DNA from: Pusillimonas sp. DMV24BSW_D
Lineage (GTDB): Bacteria; Pseudomonadota; Gammaproteobacteria; Burkholderiales; Burkholderiaceae_B
Length of the DNA: 64,000 nucleotides
Direction of reading: 5' to 3'
NCBI RefSeq assembly: GCF_011388195.1
Contig: NZ_CP049990.1
Span: forward strand, 2,294,001-2,358,000
Part shown: piece by piece, positions 28,918 through 38,286 of the stretch
How positions within the stretch are numbered: position 1 is the stretch's first letter
Layout: every line of letters begins with the position of its first letter
Made by a program: the position numbers and the translations under genes
The notes under the pieces: generated by a model
Database searches by the model: none
What the model was told of the DNA's origin: nothing
The model's input: only the letters and a program-made list of their open reading frames with translations

Positions 28918-29515
28918 GTCTCTTTCCAGGTCTGAGTATGTTGCGGGTGTTGATGAAGCCGGCAGGGGGCCTTTGGCCGGCCCGGTTTTCGCGGCAGCGG
29001 TCGTGCTTGACCCCGATCGTCCCCTTTTGGGGCTGGCCGACTCCAAAAAACTGTCGCCGGCCCAGCGCGATGTGCTGGCGGATCGGATTCGTCATTCGGC
29101 CCTGGCCTGGTGTGTTGCCAGCGCATCGGTAGAGGAAATTGATGAGCTGAATATCCTGCAGGCCACCATGTTGGCAATGCGCCGAGCGTGCGACGGCCTG
29201 ACGCTTGCCGTATCGGCGTATCTTATCGACGGTAATCGGATACCACATGGTTTAAACGGCCCGGCCGAAGCCATTGTTAAAGGTGACAGTAAAGTGCCCG
29301 CCATCTCCGCCGCATCGATCTTGGCGAAAACGGCGCGTGATGCAGTATGTGAAGCGTTACATGAACAGTATCCCGTTTATGATTTTGCACGTCATAAGGG
29401 CTACGGTACCGTATTGCATCGACAGCGGCTGGCCGAGTTTGGGCCGTGCCCGGCACACCGTAAAAGCTTCAGTCCTGTGCGAGACGCCCTTTTGCTACAC
29501 AAAGGTGTGACGTAA
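28895..29515 (+). CDS. rnhB: Ribonuclease HII
   Basis: RNase HII of 206 residues that removes ribonucleotides and RNA from RNA-DNA hybrids. The motif [14 protein letters not shown] supplies the first catalytic Asp and Glu; the second Asp is in LADSKKLS, and the active-site segment [17 protein letters not shown] and HKGYGT follow. It starts at GTG 28895 inside the end of lpxB, preceded by a weak ribosome-binding site, suggesting coupling. The stop overlaps the next start. Confidence 0.96.
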   Translation: MKQTQLFESLSRSEYVAGVDEAGRGPLAGPVFAAAVVLDPDRPLLGLADSKKLSPAQRDVLADRIRHSALAWCVASASVEEIDELNILQATMLAMRRACDGLTLAVSAYLIDGNRIPHGLNGPAEAIVKGDSKVPAISAASILAKTARDAVCEALHEQYPVYDFARHKGYGTVLHRQRLAEFGPCPAHRKSFSPVRDALLLHKGVT

Positions 29516-30294
29516 TGAAGCAAATCGAGTCGCGAGACAATGCATTATTCAAAAGCTTTGTTCGGGTTGCAAATGGCAAAAGCCGCAACCAGGCGTGGTT
29601 GGAAGGCGTGCACTTGTGTCAAGCCTGGTTGCAGCACGGGGCAACGCCGCCGCAATTTGCCGTTTTCGACGCAAGCCGTGTCGACCAAAGTGTTGAAATA
29701 CAAGCACTGTATCGGGCGGTACCCGACCAATCGAAGGTTTTGCTTGCTTCCGGCCTGATGAAAAAACTGGACCAGGTAGAGGAGGGGCAGGGCGTAGGTT
29801 TTATCGTCGCGCCTCCTGCTGCCGTTATTCCCGAGCATATTAAAGAAACGGTTCTGTGGCTCGATCGTGTTCAGGACCCTGGAAATATGGGGACCCTTTT
29901 CCGTACTGCAGCGGCGGCAGGGGTTGGGTCGGTTTATTGTTCGACGGGCTGCGCAGCAGCCTGGTCGCCTAAAGTGCTGCGTAGTGCGCAGGGGGCGCAC
30001 TTTTCCCTTGCCATTCACGAAAATTGTGATTTGCAAGCGTTGTTCGACAGGCTGGAAGTTCCACTTGCGGCTATGACGCTGCAGGGAAGTGTCTCTTTAT
30101 ATCAGGCTAAGCTTCCTCACCACATAGCCTGGTTGGCCGGTAATGAAGGGCAAGGCATTTTGCCTGCGCTTGAAGCGATTGCTCAATTGAAAGTTTATAT
30201 TCCTCAAGCAAGCAATATTGAATCATTGAACGTCGCGGCCGCGACGGCAATTTGCTTGTTTGAGCACCGTCGTCGATTTTTATCTGGAGAATAA
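29515..30294 (+). CDS. TrmH/SpoU-family RNA 2'-O-methyltransferase
   Basis: RNA methyltransferase of 259 residues. An N-terminal substrate-binding domain (L30e-like, about 1-95) precedes the SPOUT catalytic domain with motif 1 (DPGNMGTLFRTA, with the conserved Asn-Arg), motif 2 (GNEGQG) and motif 3 (IPQASNIESLNVAAA), which form the knotted SAM site. It probably 2'-O-methylates rRNA, like RlmB; the exact nucleotide is not readable. The ATG overlaps the rnhB stop. Confidence 0.9.
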   Translation: MKQIESRDNALFKSFVRVANGKSRNQAWLEGVHLCQAWLQHGATPPQFAVFDASRVDQSVEIQALYRAVPDQSKVLLASGLMKKLDQVEEGQGVGFIVAPPAAVIPEHIKETVLWLDRVQDPGNMGTLFRTAAAAGVGSVYCSTGCAAAWSPKVLRSAQGAHFSLAIHENCDLQALFDRLEVPLAAMTLQGSVSLYQAKLPHHIAWLAGNEGQGILPALEAIAQLKVYIPQASNIESLNVAAATAICLFEHRRRFLSGE

Positions 30295-30295
30295 T

Positions 30296-31270
30296 ATGAT
30301 TTTGGCTGCGCTCGCGATACTGGGTGGTTTCGCGTTAATGATCTGGAGTGCCGATCGTTTTATTGACGGCGCCGCAGCCACCGCCAAGCATGCGGGTATG
30401 CCGTCATTGCTGATTGGAATGGTCATTGTCGGGTTCGGCACCTCGGCCCCGGAAATGGTGGTGTCGGCGATGGCCGCCATCGACGGCAACCCAGATTTAG
30501 CGCTGGGTAACGCGCTGGGCTCGAATATCGTGAATACCGGCCTTATCCTGGGGGTTACCGCGCTGGTTGCTCCGATTGCCGTACATTCGAAAATCGTGGG
30601 CAAAGAGTTGCCGATTCTATTGCTGATCGGGTTGTTCTGCGGAGCGCTGTTCTGGAACGGTGAGCTTAGCCGTTTAGAGGCGTTTATTTTATTGGCCGGT
30701 TTTTTTGGGCTGATCGGCTGGACTATTTTCGCGGCAATCAAAGGACGGGGTGATGCGCTGGAGGTGGAAACCGAACAAGAGTTAACGGCGCATCCCATGC
30801 CACTCGGGCGCGCGATTATGTGGTTGTGTATAGGCCTGGTTTTGCTGATTGTCAGTTCGCGCATCCTGGTATGGGGCGCGGTGACGATTGCTCAGTCACT
30901 GGGCGTCAGTGATCTCATCATCGGCTTGACAATTGTGGCTTTGGGAACGTCATTGCCCGAGCTGGCCGCCTCGGTCATTGCTGCCCGTAAGGGAGAACAC
31001 GACATCGCCATTGGCAACGTGGTGGGGTCCAATATGTTCAATCTGCTTGCGGTAGTGGGTATTGCCGGTGTTATTTCGCCCATGCCGCAACTGTCTCCCG
31101 ATGTCTTAACACGCGACTGGCCGGTGATGATGGTCATGACGATCGGCCTGTTCGTTATGGCATATGGTTTTCGGGGTGAAGGCAGGCTTAACCGAATTGA
31201 AGGCGTGATATTACTGGCGTCGTATATTGCCTACAACATTTGGTTGTTGAACAGTGTCATGGCGGGCTAA
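30296..31270 (+). CDS. Calcium/sodium antiporter, CaCA family
   Basis: Inner-membrane cation exchanger of 324 residues (YrbG-like) with about ten transmembrane helices in two inverted halves. The two alpha-repeat signatures are intact: GFGTSAPEMVVSA with GNALGSNIVNTG in the first half, and ALGTSLPELAASV with GNVVGSNMFNLL in the second, giving the two essential Glu residues. ATG 30296 follows GGAGAATA; an upstream in-frame start at 30260 lies inside the methyltransferase gene. Calcium is the family ion, but this protein's ion is not proven. Confidence 0.92.
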   Translation: MILAALAILGGFALMIWSADRFIDGAAATAKHAGMPSLLIGMVIVGFGTSAPEMVVSAMAAIDGNPDLALGNALGSNIVNTGLILGVTALVAPIAVHSKIVGKELPILLLIGLFCGALFWNGELSRLEAFILLAGFFGLIGWTIFAAIKGRGDALEVETEQELTAHPMPLGRAIMWLCIGLVLLIVSSRILVWGAVTIAQSLGVSDLIIGLTIVALGTSLPELAASVIAARKGEHDIAIGNVVGSNMFNLLAVVGIAGVISPMPQLSPDVLTRDWPVMMVMTIGLFVMAYGFRGEGRLNRIEGVILLASYIAYNIWLLNSVMAG

Positions 31271-31282
31271 CGTCCGCCATGA
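31257..31282. terminator. Hairpin between convergent genes
   Basis: TCATGGCGG / CCGCCATGA form a perfect 9-bp stem with an 8-base loop, overlapping the stop of the antiporter gene just before the convergent ppsR end. There is no U-run on either side, so it is a weak or factor-dependent terminator at most. Confidence 0.4.
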
Positions 31283-31292
31283 TGCGGGGCAT

Positions 31293-32126
31293 TTAATATT
31301 TGTGCCCGTCCAACCCCACTTCCTGCAGTACCTTGGTTGAGATTTCCTCGATCGACCGGGTGGTAGTGGATAAAAACGGGATGCCTTCCATGCGCATGAG
31401 CCGCTCGGCTTCGGCAACTTCATATCGGCATTGCGCCAACGAAGCGTATTTGCTGTCGGGCCGGCGCTCATTGCGCACCTCCGAGAGGCGTTCGGGTTGA
31501 ATTGACAAACCGAATAACTTTGCACGAAACGGCGCCAGTGTAGAGGGCAGGCTACCACGCTCGAAGTCTTCGGGAATCAGCGGAAAGTTTGCCGCTTTAA
31601 TGGCATATTGCATGGCCAAATAAAGGCTGGTTGGCGTTTTGCCGCAGCGTGAAACGCCAACCAGAATCACATCGGCTTTTGCCAGGTCGTGGATGAATTG
31701 GCCGTCGTCGTGTGAAAGGCTGAAATTTATGGCTTCGATCCGGTCGCGGTACTGCTTGGTGCTGCCGCCGGCATGAGAACGCCCCACCGAATGGCTCGAT
31801 TTCATCCCCAGTGCTTCTTCCAGTGGTTTCACAAAAGTGCCGAAAAGATCAAGAAATGTTGCATTTGCACCACGTAAAATTTCGGCCATTTCCGGATCGA
31901 CCAAGGTGCTGAAAACCAGGGGGGCATCCCCTGTTTCAACTGCATTGCGGTTAATCCGCTCAACTGACTCTATTAGTTTTTCCCGGCTATCTATAAAGGG
32001 TAGGCGAATGGTCCGGAAAGAAACCTGTTCAAATTGCGACAGCACAGAATGGCTGAATGTTTCGGCAGTAATGCCGGTGCCATCGGAAACAATAAAAACG
32101 GTGCGTTCGCGGGTAGAGGAAGTCAT
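31293..32126 (-). CDS. ppsR: PEP synthase regulatory kinase/pyrophosphorylase
   Basis: DUF299 family protein of 277 residues that inactivates PEP synthase by ADP-dependent phosphorylation and reactivates it by phosphate-dependent removal. VSDGTGITAET lies at the N-terminus and the P-loop GVSRCGKTPTSLYLA near residue 155. An in-frame extension upstream is rejected in favour of ATG 32126 (MTSSTRERTVFIVSDGTG), the family start. It is divergent from ppsA, its target, across a 161-base gap that should carry both promoters. Confidence 0.96.
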   Translation of the reverse strand: MTSSTRERTVFIVSDGTGITAETFSHSVLSQFEQVSFRTIRLPFIDSREKLIESVERINRNAVETGDAPLVFSTLVDPEMAEILRGANATFLDLFGTFVKPLEEALGMKSSHSVGRSHAGGSTKQYRDRIEAINFSLSHDDGQFIHDLAKADVILVGVSRCGKTPTSLYLAMQYAIKAANFPLIPEDFERGSLPSTLAPFRAKLFGLSIQPERLSEVRNERRPDSKYASLAQCRYEVAEAERLMRMEGIPFLSTTTRSIEEISTKVLQEVGLDGHKY

Positions 32127-32287
32127 TGATTGAATCAGCCCATATTGAAGGTGGAACGGGTACAATTGCGTGTTGCCTTTACACCGAAAGATGGCGAGGC
32201 TCGTTTGCTTAGTGCACAGATTTATAGCACAAGCCTGCCTGCGCAATAAGCAAACAAGCTTTCTTTTATCGCATTAAAGGTGACTTT

Positions 32288-34654
32288 ATGTCTTATGTTG
32301 TATCTTTCGAGCAGCTCCGCATGTCGGATGTTGACTCGGTAGGAGGAAAAAACGCCTCACTGGGCGAGATGATCAGCCAGTTATCAGAAGCAGGGGTTCG
32401 CGTTCCGGGTGGGTTTGCCACCACGGCAGACGCTTTTCGCGGCTTTTTGAAACAAACCGGTCTCGACCAGCGTATTGTGCAGCGCCTTGAAACGCTTGAT
32501 TCCGACGATGTCCGGGAGTTGGCGTCGGCCGGGGCGGAAATCCGTCAGTGGATTGTTGAAACGCCTTTCCCGGCTGAACTGGAGCAGGCCATTCGCGAGG
32601 CATTTGCCAAGCTCGATGCCGACGGCAAGGGTTCGTTCGCGGTACGTTCATCGGCAACAGCCGAAGACTTGCCCGACGCTTCATTCGCAGGTCAGCAGGA
32701 AACGTTTCTGAACGTAGTAGGCATCGACGACGTACTCGACAAAGTCCGTCACGTATTTGCTTCGTTGTACAACGATCGTGCTATTTCCTATCGTGTTCAC
32801 AAAGGTTATGCGCACGCCGACGTGGCCTTGTCCGCCGGTATTCAGCGCATGGTGCGCTCCGATCTTGGCAGTGCAGGTGTTATGTTTACGCTCGACACTG
32901 AATCGGGCTTTGATGACGTGGTGTTCATCACTTCATCTTACGGCTTGGGCGAAACCGTGGTCCAGGGTGCGGTGAATCCCGACGAATTTTACGTGTTCAA
33001 GCCTACGCTGGCGATTGGAAATTACCCCATTATCAGTCGTCGCATCGGCTCCAAGCTCCTGAAAATGGAATTTGACGCTGAACGTGCCTCGGGTTCCTCT
33101 GTACGCACAGTTGACGTCCCTGTGTCCGAACGCAATCGTTATTCGTTAACCGACGACGAGGTCATTGAGCTGGCGCGCTATGCTGTAATCATCGAGAGAC
33201 ACTATCAGCGTCCCATGGACATCGAGTGGGGTCGCGACGGCGTCGACGGAAAAATCTACATTTTGCAAGCCCGGCCGGAAACCGTTAAGTCGCAACAGTC
33301 GGGGCACGACGTTCAGGAGCGTTACCGTTTGAAAGCAACGGGTGACGTTCTAATTACCGGGCGTGCAATCGGCCAGAAAATTGGTTCCGGTAAAGTTCGT
33401 ATCGTCGGCGATATTTCTGAAATGGATCAGGTTCGCGCCGGCGATATTCTGGTTACCGACATGACCGACCCGAACTGGGAGCCCGTGATGAAACTGGCTT
33501 CCGCCATCGTAACCAACCGTGGCGGCCGTACTTGTCATGCCGCCATTATTGCTCGCGAGCTTGGTATCCCTGCAGTGGTGGGTTGCGGTAACGCAACCGA
33601 TGTGCTCACCAGTGGCAAAGAGGTGACGGTATCGTGCGCGGAAGGCGACGAAGGTCGTATTTATGATGGCCTGATCGAAACAGAAATCGAGCAGGTTCAG
33701 TGGGGTGAAATGCCGGAAATCGGCGTGAAGATCATGATGAATGTGGGTAATCCACAATTGGCGTTCGATTTTTCCCAAATTCCGAATGCCGGTGTCGGCC
33801 TGGCGCGTCTTGAGTTCATCATCAACAACAACATCAACGTTCATCCGAAAGCCGTGCTCGATTATCCCAATGTCGACAGCGATTTGAAGAAAGCGGTGGA
33901 GTCGGCGGCACGTGGCTATGCCAGCCCGCGTGCTTTCTTCGTTGAAAAGCTCGCCGAAGGCGTGGCCACAATCGGTGCGGCGTTTTACCCCAAGCCCGTT
34001 ATTGTTCGCTTGTCCGACTTCAAATCGAACGAATATCGCAAACTGGTGGGTGGGTCTCGTTACGAACCTGAAGAAGAAAACCCCATGTTGGGTTTCCGTG
34101 GTGCGTCCCGGTATCTGGCCGAAGATTTCGAAGAATGCTTCCGTATGGAATGTGAGGCGCTGCGTAAGGTTCGTGATGAAATGGGCCTGACCAACGTTGA
34201 AATTATGGTGCCGTTCGTGCGGACGGTAAAGCAGGCTGAAAAAGTCATTGCCTTGTTGGCCAGCCACGGCTTGGAGCGCGGCAAGAATGACTTACGTGTC
34301 GTCATGATGTGCGAGGTGCCTTCCAACGCTATTTTGGCGGATCAGTTCCTTGAGCACTTTGATGGATTCTCCATTGGTTCGAATGACATGACACAGCTCA
34401 CTTTGGGCCTTGATCGTGACTCGGGCATGGAGTTATTGGCAGCCGACTTCGATGAGAGAGACGATGCCGTTAAGTTCATGTTGGCACGTGCAATTCAAGC
34501 GTGTTTGAAAGCGAACAAGTATGTCGGTATCTGTGGCCAAGGGCCCAGCGATCATCCGGATCTGGCTGAATGGTTGCGAGATCAAGGCATTTTGTCGATG
34601 TCGTTGAATCCTGATACGGTGGTTGATACTTGGCAGCGTCTGGCGGCAAAATAA
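32288..34654 (+). CDS. ppsA: Phosphoenolpyruvate synthase
   Basis: PEP synthase of 788 residues making PEP from pyruvate and ATP for gluconeogenesis. The N-terminal ATP-grasp domain contains [12 protein letters not shown] and the [17 protein letters not shown] loop; the central swivelling domain has the phospho-His in GGRTCHAAI (near 420), and the C-terminal PEP domain has [17 protein letters not shown] and the catalytic Cys in [11 protein letters not shown]. Divergent ppsR encodes its regulator. Growth on acids, suggested by the catabolic operon, would require this step. Confidence 0.98.
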   Translation: MSYVVSFEQLRMSDVDSVGGKNASLGEMISQLSEAGVRVPGGFATTADAFRGFLKQTGLDQRIVQRLETLDSDDVRELASAGAEIRQWIVETPFPAELEQAIREAFAKLDADGKGSFAVRSSATAEDLPDASFAGQQETFLNVVGIDDVLDKVRHVFASLYNDRAISYRVHKGYAHADVALSAGIQRMVRSDLGSAGVMFTLDTESGFDDVVFITSSYGLGETVVQGAVNPDEFYVFKPTLAIGNYPIISRRIGSKLLKMEFDAERASGSSVRTVDVPVSERNRYSLTDDEVIELARYAVIIERHYQRPMDIEWGRDGVDGKIYILQARPETVKSQQSGHDVQERYRLKATGDVLITGRAIGQKIGSGKVRIVGDISEMDQVRAGDILVTDMTDPNWEPVMKLASAIVTNRGGRTCHAAIIARELGIPAVVGCGNATDVLTSGKEVTVSCAEGDEGRIYDGLIETEIEQVQWGEMPEIGVKIMMNVGNPQLAFDFSQIPNAGVGLARLEFIINNNINVHPKAVLDYPNVDSDLKKAVESAARGYASPRAFFVEKLAEGVATIGAAFYPKPVIVRLSDFKSNEYRKLVGGSRYEPEEENPMLGFRGASRYLAEDFEECFRMECEALRKVRDEMGLTNVEIMVPFVRTVKQAEKVIALLASHGLERGKNDLRVVMMCEVPSNAILADQFLEHFDGFSIGSNDMTQLTLGLDRDSGMELLAADFDERDDAVKFMLARAIQACLKANKYVGICGQGPSDHPDLAEWLRDQGILSMSLNPDTVVDTWQRLAAK

Positions 34655-34674
34655 GTCGTTTCAGTCAGTGCCTG

Positions 34675-34729
34675 ATGCCCGGCCCGCACACATGTTTTAA
34701 ACCAGGTGAGCGGGTTCCGGGCATTTTTC
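34675..34729 (+). terminator. ppsA terminator overlapping the tetR 3' end
   Basis: ATGCCCGG-CCCGC pairs with GCGGG-TT-CCGGGCAT around a 22-base loop and is followed by TTTTT. It ends the ppsA transcript, and its right arm lies inside the last codons of the convergent TetR gene. Confidence 0.75.
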
Positions 34730-35329
34730 TGAATTGTTGCCATGTGCCCGTAGGAACAAATCAACTAAAAGGGTGGCTTTGGCATTCATTTGTTCACGAC
34801 TCAAAGTTGGCCCGGCCCCTAGCAGGTGGGCCATTAAGTCGCATTCGCACAAGGTACGAAAATGCATGGCCATCACATCGGGGTCGTCTTTTCGCAAATA
34901 TCCGGCTTGTGCCTGTTGCCTCATGAACTGAGCAACCCGTTGCCATACAACCTCGGTTCCCAAATCAAAAAAACGGCGTCCTATGGTGGATTTGCCACTT
35001 ACGGAAATGGCAACCCGTAACACTTGCTGGGTTTCCTCCGTTGCCAATACCTGCATGAGCGAATAAGCGAAGCGCGTGAGTTGCGCACGTACGTCGCCAT
35101 TCGATCCGATAAGTGCAATAATATTCTCACCGTGTTCGCGGGCAGACGCATGCATGGCTTCAAGCAATAGTTCTTCTTTCGAAGAAAAATAGTTGTATAG
35201 CGTTGCTTTTGAGCCACCTACGCGAGCTGCAATCTGCGACATGGACGCGGCTTCAAACCCAACTTCGCGAAACACGGCAAGCGCAGTTTGAAGTATGGCG
35301 TTGCGTTTGGCTTCACTTTTTCTTCTCAT
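34697..35329 (-). CDS. TetR-family transcriptional regulator
   Basis: Repressor-type protein of 210 residues with an N-terminal TetR helix-turn-helix (about 10-55; MSQIAARVGGSKATLYNYFSS) and a variable C-terminal ligand domain. Effector and target are unknown. It is convergent with ppsA and divergent from the alkyltransferase gene with only 66 bases between, so it may regulate that gene or itself; no clear operator was seen. Confidence 0.9.
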   Translation of the reverse strand: MRRKSEAKRNAILQTALAVFREVGFEAASMSQIAARVGGSKATLYNYFSSKEELLLEAMHASAREHGENIIALIGSNGDVRAQLTRFAYSLMQVLATEETQQVLRVAISVSGKSTIGRRFFDLGTEVVWQRVAQFMRQQAQAGYLRKDDPDVMAMHFRTLCECDLMAHLLGAGPTLSREQMNAKATLLVDLFLRAHGNNSEKCPEPAHLV

Positions 35330-35395
35330 TATTCACCCCGCATGAAAATGGCCGATAAATGCGATTTTAACCATACTGTACGGTAATTCTCCGTT

Positions 35396-36082
35396 ATGCA
35401 AGCAGAAACCTTATTTCATCGAGAAATAGAAACGCCATTAGGGTCGGCTGTTTTAGCCGCCGACACAGCCGGCTTGGCCGGTTTCTATTTTTCCGACCAA
35501 CGTGATTGTCCAATCGCGCTGGATCGGCATCGCACGCAAAGAATCAGCAACCCGCAGGCCGGGGAGCATGAAGGCACAATGCTGCGGCGCTATAGGGTTT
35601 TTACACGTTCCGCTAATACCGGCAAGGCACTGCGTCATCCTTTGTATACCAAAGTGAATTGGCAACGCGGGGTGGCTGCCGAAGACGCGAACAGGGCGCA
35701 GAGCGCAAACGAATCCGTACCCGATTCGGTCTTATCGTATTTCGAACAAACAATGAAAGAGCTCGACGCTTATTTTCGTGGGCGATTAACGTATTTTTCC
35801 GTGCCGCTTTCCCTTAAGGGTACGCATTTCCAGGTGAAAGTCTGGGAAACCCTGGCAAAGTTACCCGAAGATCAGCTTATTTCTTATGGTGAGTTGGGGC
35901 GTACCGCCGGGGTGTCGCCTGGGGCGTATCGGGCGGTTGGTGTGGCTGTAGGTCGTAATCCCGTCTCTATTATTGTGCCGTGTCATCGGGTTGTGGCCGC
36001 AGACGCACGGCTTACCGGCTACGGTGGTGGCCTGGAACGTAAGGTGGCGCTGCTTGAACACGAAGGTTTTCAGTTACGCTAA
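35396..36082 (+). CDS. ogt: Methylated-DNA--protein-cysteine methyltransferase
   Basis: Suicide DNA-repair protein of 228 residues that takes alkyl groups from O6-alkylguanine. The C-terminal domain has the acceptor Cys196 in IIVPCHRVV, the helix-turn-helix RAVG segment and the TGYGGGLERK tail. The N-terminal domain carries an extra, basic, low-similarity segment at about residues 41-108, making the protein some 50 residues longer than usual. ATG 35396 is preceded by no strong ribosome-binding site (TTCTCCGTT), so the start is less sure. The symbol could equally be given as ada-C/ogt. Confidence 0.9.
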   Translation: MQAETLFHREIETPLGSAVLAADTAGLAGFYFSDQRDCPIALDRHRTQRISNPQAGEHEGTMLRRYRVFTRSANTGKALRHPLYTKVNWQRGVAAEDANRAQSANESVPDSVLSYFEQTMKELDAYFRGRLTYFSVPLSLKGTHFQVKVWETLAKLPEDQLISYGELGRTAGVSPGAYRAVGVAVGRNPVSIIVPCHRVVAADARLTGYGGGLERKVALLEHEGFQLR

Positions 36083-36126
36083 CAACGTCCGCCCGGCGTT
36101 CGGGTGTTTATGATTAAGGCACTCTT

Positions 36127-36546
36127 ATGTGGTTCTGGTTTGGTATAGCGGCTTTGGCCCTAATTGGAGAGGTTCTAAGCGGCACTTTTTATCTATTGTT
36201 GATTGCCGTTGGGTTTGCCGCTGCCGGGGTTGCCGCCGCTACGGGCACCGGGCTTGCAGCGCAAATTGCGGTTGTTGCCGTCATTACCGGTTTGGGCTTA
36301 ATCGTGCTGCGTAAAACCCGATTTTTAAAGAAACGTGAAATAAATGCCGCCCGTAATCGCGATGTTGTTTTAGATATCGGCCAAACCATTATGGTTACGA
36401 CGTGGTCGGAAGGCAATCGCACCAAGATTCGCTACCGGGGTGCGAGCTGGGATGCGCGTTTGGCCGAAGGGGCAGCGACCAAGCCAGGCCCGCACAAAAT
36501 TGTAGAAATGGATGGCACGGTGCTGATCCTGGAACCTGAAGAGTAA
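36127..36546 (+). CDS. NfeD-family membrane protein
   Basis: Small protein of 139 residues with two or three N-terminal transmembrane helices (about 1-65) and a C-terminal OB-fold NfeD domain (GQTIMVTTW...TKIRYRGASWDAR). NfeD proteins partner with SPFH proteins in membrane microdomains. It lies five bases before an SPFH gene, a very common pair, and its exact role is unknown. Confidence 0.9.
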   Translation: MWFWFGIAALALIGEVLSGTFYLLLIAVGFAAAGVAAATGTGLAAQIAVVAVITGLGLIVLRKTRFLKKREINAARNRDVVLDIGQTIMVTTWSEGNRTKIRYRGASWDARLAEGAATKPGPHKIVEMDGTVLILEPEE

Positions 36547-36551
36547 CTGTC

Positions 36552-37490
36552 ATGACATTCCTAGATTCTGATTTTTCGCTGTTCGTATCGATTATCGGTG
36601 CCGCATTAGCTTTTGTTATTGTCGTGAAATCAATCGCGATTGTGCCGCAGCAAAATGCTTGGGTGATCGAGCGTTTGGGTAAATACGATCGTACATTATC
36701 GCCGGGCGCGGGCTTTCTTATTCCCTTTATTGAACGCATTGCCTACAAGCACTTGCTGAAAGAGGTTCCGCTTGATGTGCCCAGCCAGGTTTGCATTACC
36801 AAAGACAATACCCAACTGCAGGTCGACGGGGTGATTTATTTTCAGGTCACTGATCCAATGCGGGCCTCTTATGGTTCATCAAATTATATTTTTGCCATTA
36901 CCCAGCTTGCACAAACTACCTTGCGCTCAGTCATTGGCAAAATGGAGCTCGATCGCACTTTCGAAGAGCGGGAGTTAATTAACAGTACCGTGGTAGCGGC
37001 ACTGGATGACGCTGCTTTGAATTGGGGCGTTAAGGTGCTTCGGTATGAAATCAAAGACCTCACGCCGCCCAATGAAATTCTGCGGGCCATGCAGGCGCAA
37101 ATTACAGCAGAGCGCGAAAAAAGGGCATTGATTGCAGCTTCTGAAGGGCGCCGGCAAGAACAGATTAATATCGCAACAGGAGAGCGCGAGGCTTTCATCG
37201 CCCGTTCGGAGGGCGAAAAACAGGCACAGATCAACAAGGCGCAAGGTGAGGCACAGGCGGTACTGCTCGTTGCCGAAGCCACGGCAAAGGCTATTTCACA
37301 TGTTGCGCAATCCATCAACCAGCCCGGGGGTATCGAAGCAGTGAATTTGAGCGTGGCGGAGCGCTACGTTGATGCATTTGCGAATTTGGCCAAAGAAAGC
37401 AACACTTTGATATTGCCGTCCAACCTATCTGACATCGGTGGGTTAATCGCTTCCGCAATGAAAGTTGTTGATAAAGCCGGAAGCAGCTAA
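36552..37490 (+). CDS. SPFH/band-7 (stomatin-like) protein
   Basis: Membrane-anchored protein of 312 residues, similar to QmcA. One N-terminal transmembrane segment (about 10-28) precedes the SPFH domain (about 30-190; PQQNAWVIERLGKYDRTLSPG and VPLDVPSQ motifs), and then a coiled-coil rich in Ala, Glu and Arg. It is expected to oligomerise and scaffold membrane proteases or lipid domains, with the adjacent NfeD as partner. It is convergent with the iron transporter ATPase gene, two bases apart. Confidence 0.93.
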   Translation: MTFLDSDFSLFVSIIGAALAFVIVVKSIAIVPQQNAWVIERLGKYDRTLSPGAGFLIPFIERIAYKHLLKEVPLDVPSQVCITKDNTQLQVDGVIYFQVTDPMRASYGSSNYIFAITQLAQTTLRSVIGKMELDRTFEERELINSTVVAALDDAALNWGVKVLRYEIKDLTPPNEILRAMQAQITAEREKRALIAASEGRRQEQINIATGEREAFIARSEGEKQAQINKAQGEAQAVLLVAEATAKAISHVAQSINQPGGIEAVNLSVAERYVDAFANLAKESNTLILPSNLSDIGGLIASAMKVVDKAGSS

Positions 37491-37492
37491 GT

Positions 37493-38278
37493 TTAACTGC
37501 CTTCACCGCGCAAATAGGCTTGCGCCCGTTGCGCCATAAGCGCTTCGCGACGCACGAAGTCGGCAACGAAAGTGCTAACCGGGTTATGGTGCAGGCCGTA
37601 GGGTGAATCCCATTGCACGATATTCCCTTTTTCCATAACACCGATACGATCGGCAATGGCAAACGCTTCCGCCTGATTATGCGTCACCAGCAGGGCGGTA
37701 TGACCGGTTGCCTGAAGAATGTCGCGCACCTCGAAAGCCAGCCGCTCCCGAGTGTCGACATCCAGATTCGAGAAGGGTTCGTCGAGCAAAAGGAGTTCGG
37801 GTTCGGGGGCCAGCGCACGGGCCAATGCAACACGCTGTTGCTGCCCACCTGACAATTCATGTGGAAAACGGCTTGCTATGTCGGTTAGTCCAACCAGCTC
37901 AAGCATCTCCATCACGCGATCACGACGCTCGTGACGATTTTTGTGTTGCAGGCCGAAGCCAACATTTTTCTCAATATTCAGATGCGGGAACAAGGCGTAG
38001 TCTTGAAACATCATGCCGACATTGCGATGCTGCGGTTCAACCTGATAACCGGGTTCCGATAACAGCGTCTCACCCAGGAAAATTTTTCCCGCGCGTAAGG
38101 GCTCAAACCCGGCTATCGAGCGCAAAACCGTCGTTTTCCCACAGCCCGATGCACCCAACAGGCACCCGATATAACCTTTTTGAAGCGTGAGTGATAGGTC
38201 GTCGACAACCGGCAGTAACCCTTCGGGTGTGTCGTAGGCCAGTGAAATGTGATCCAGCTTTAAATGATCTTCAGGCAT
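37493..38278 (-). CDS. fbpC: Iron(III) ABC transporter ATP-binding protein
   Basis: ABC ATPase of 261 residues. Walker A is GASGCGKTT (42-50), the signature is LSGGQQQRVALARAL, Walker B is LLLLDEPFSN, and the His switch is LLVTHNQAEAFA. It powers import of ferric iron through the permease encoded just upstream (eight-base gap). The C-terminal regulatory extension is short compared with FbpC of Neisseria. Regulation is presumably by Fur, through the box upstream of the binding-protein gene. Ferric specificity is inferred from the operon. Confidence 0.9.
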   Translation of the reverse strand: MPEDHLKLDHISLAYDTPEGLLPVVDDLSLTLQKGYIGCLLGASGCGKTTVLRSIAGFEPLRAGKIFLGETLLSEPGYQVEPQHRNVGMMFQDYALFPHLNIEKNVGFGLQHKNRHERRDRVMEMLELVGLTDIASRFPHELSGGQQQRVALARALAPEPELLLLDEPFSNLDVDTRERLAFEVRDILQATGHTALLVTHNQAEAFAIADRIGVMEKGNIVQWDSPYGLHHNPVSTFVADFVRREALMAQRAQAYLRGEGS

Positions 38279-38286
38279 AGCGTGGT

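Noticed and set aside
33350-34267. A 305-codon minus-strand frame
   Set aside because: Antisense to ppsA; the protein is rich in His/Arg as expected of a shadow frame.
36127-37490. Idea that the NfeD/SPFH pair is a phage-defence locus
   Set aside because: This pair is a common housekeeping neighbourhood and no nuclease or other effector is adjacent.
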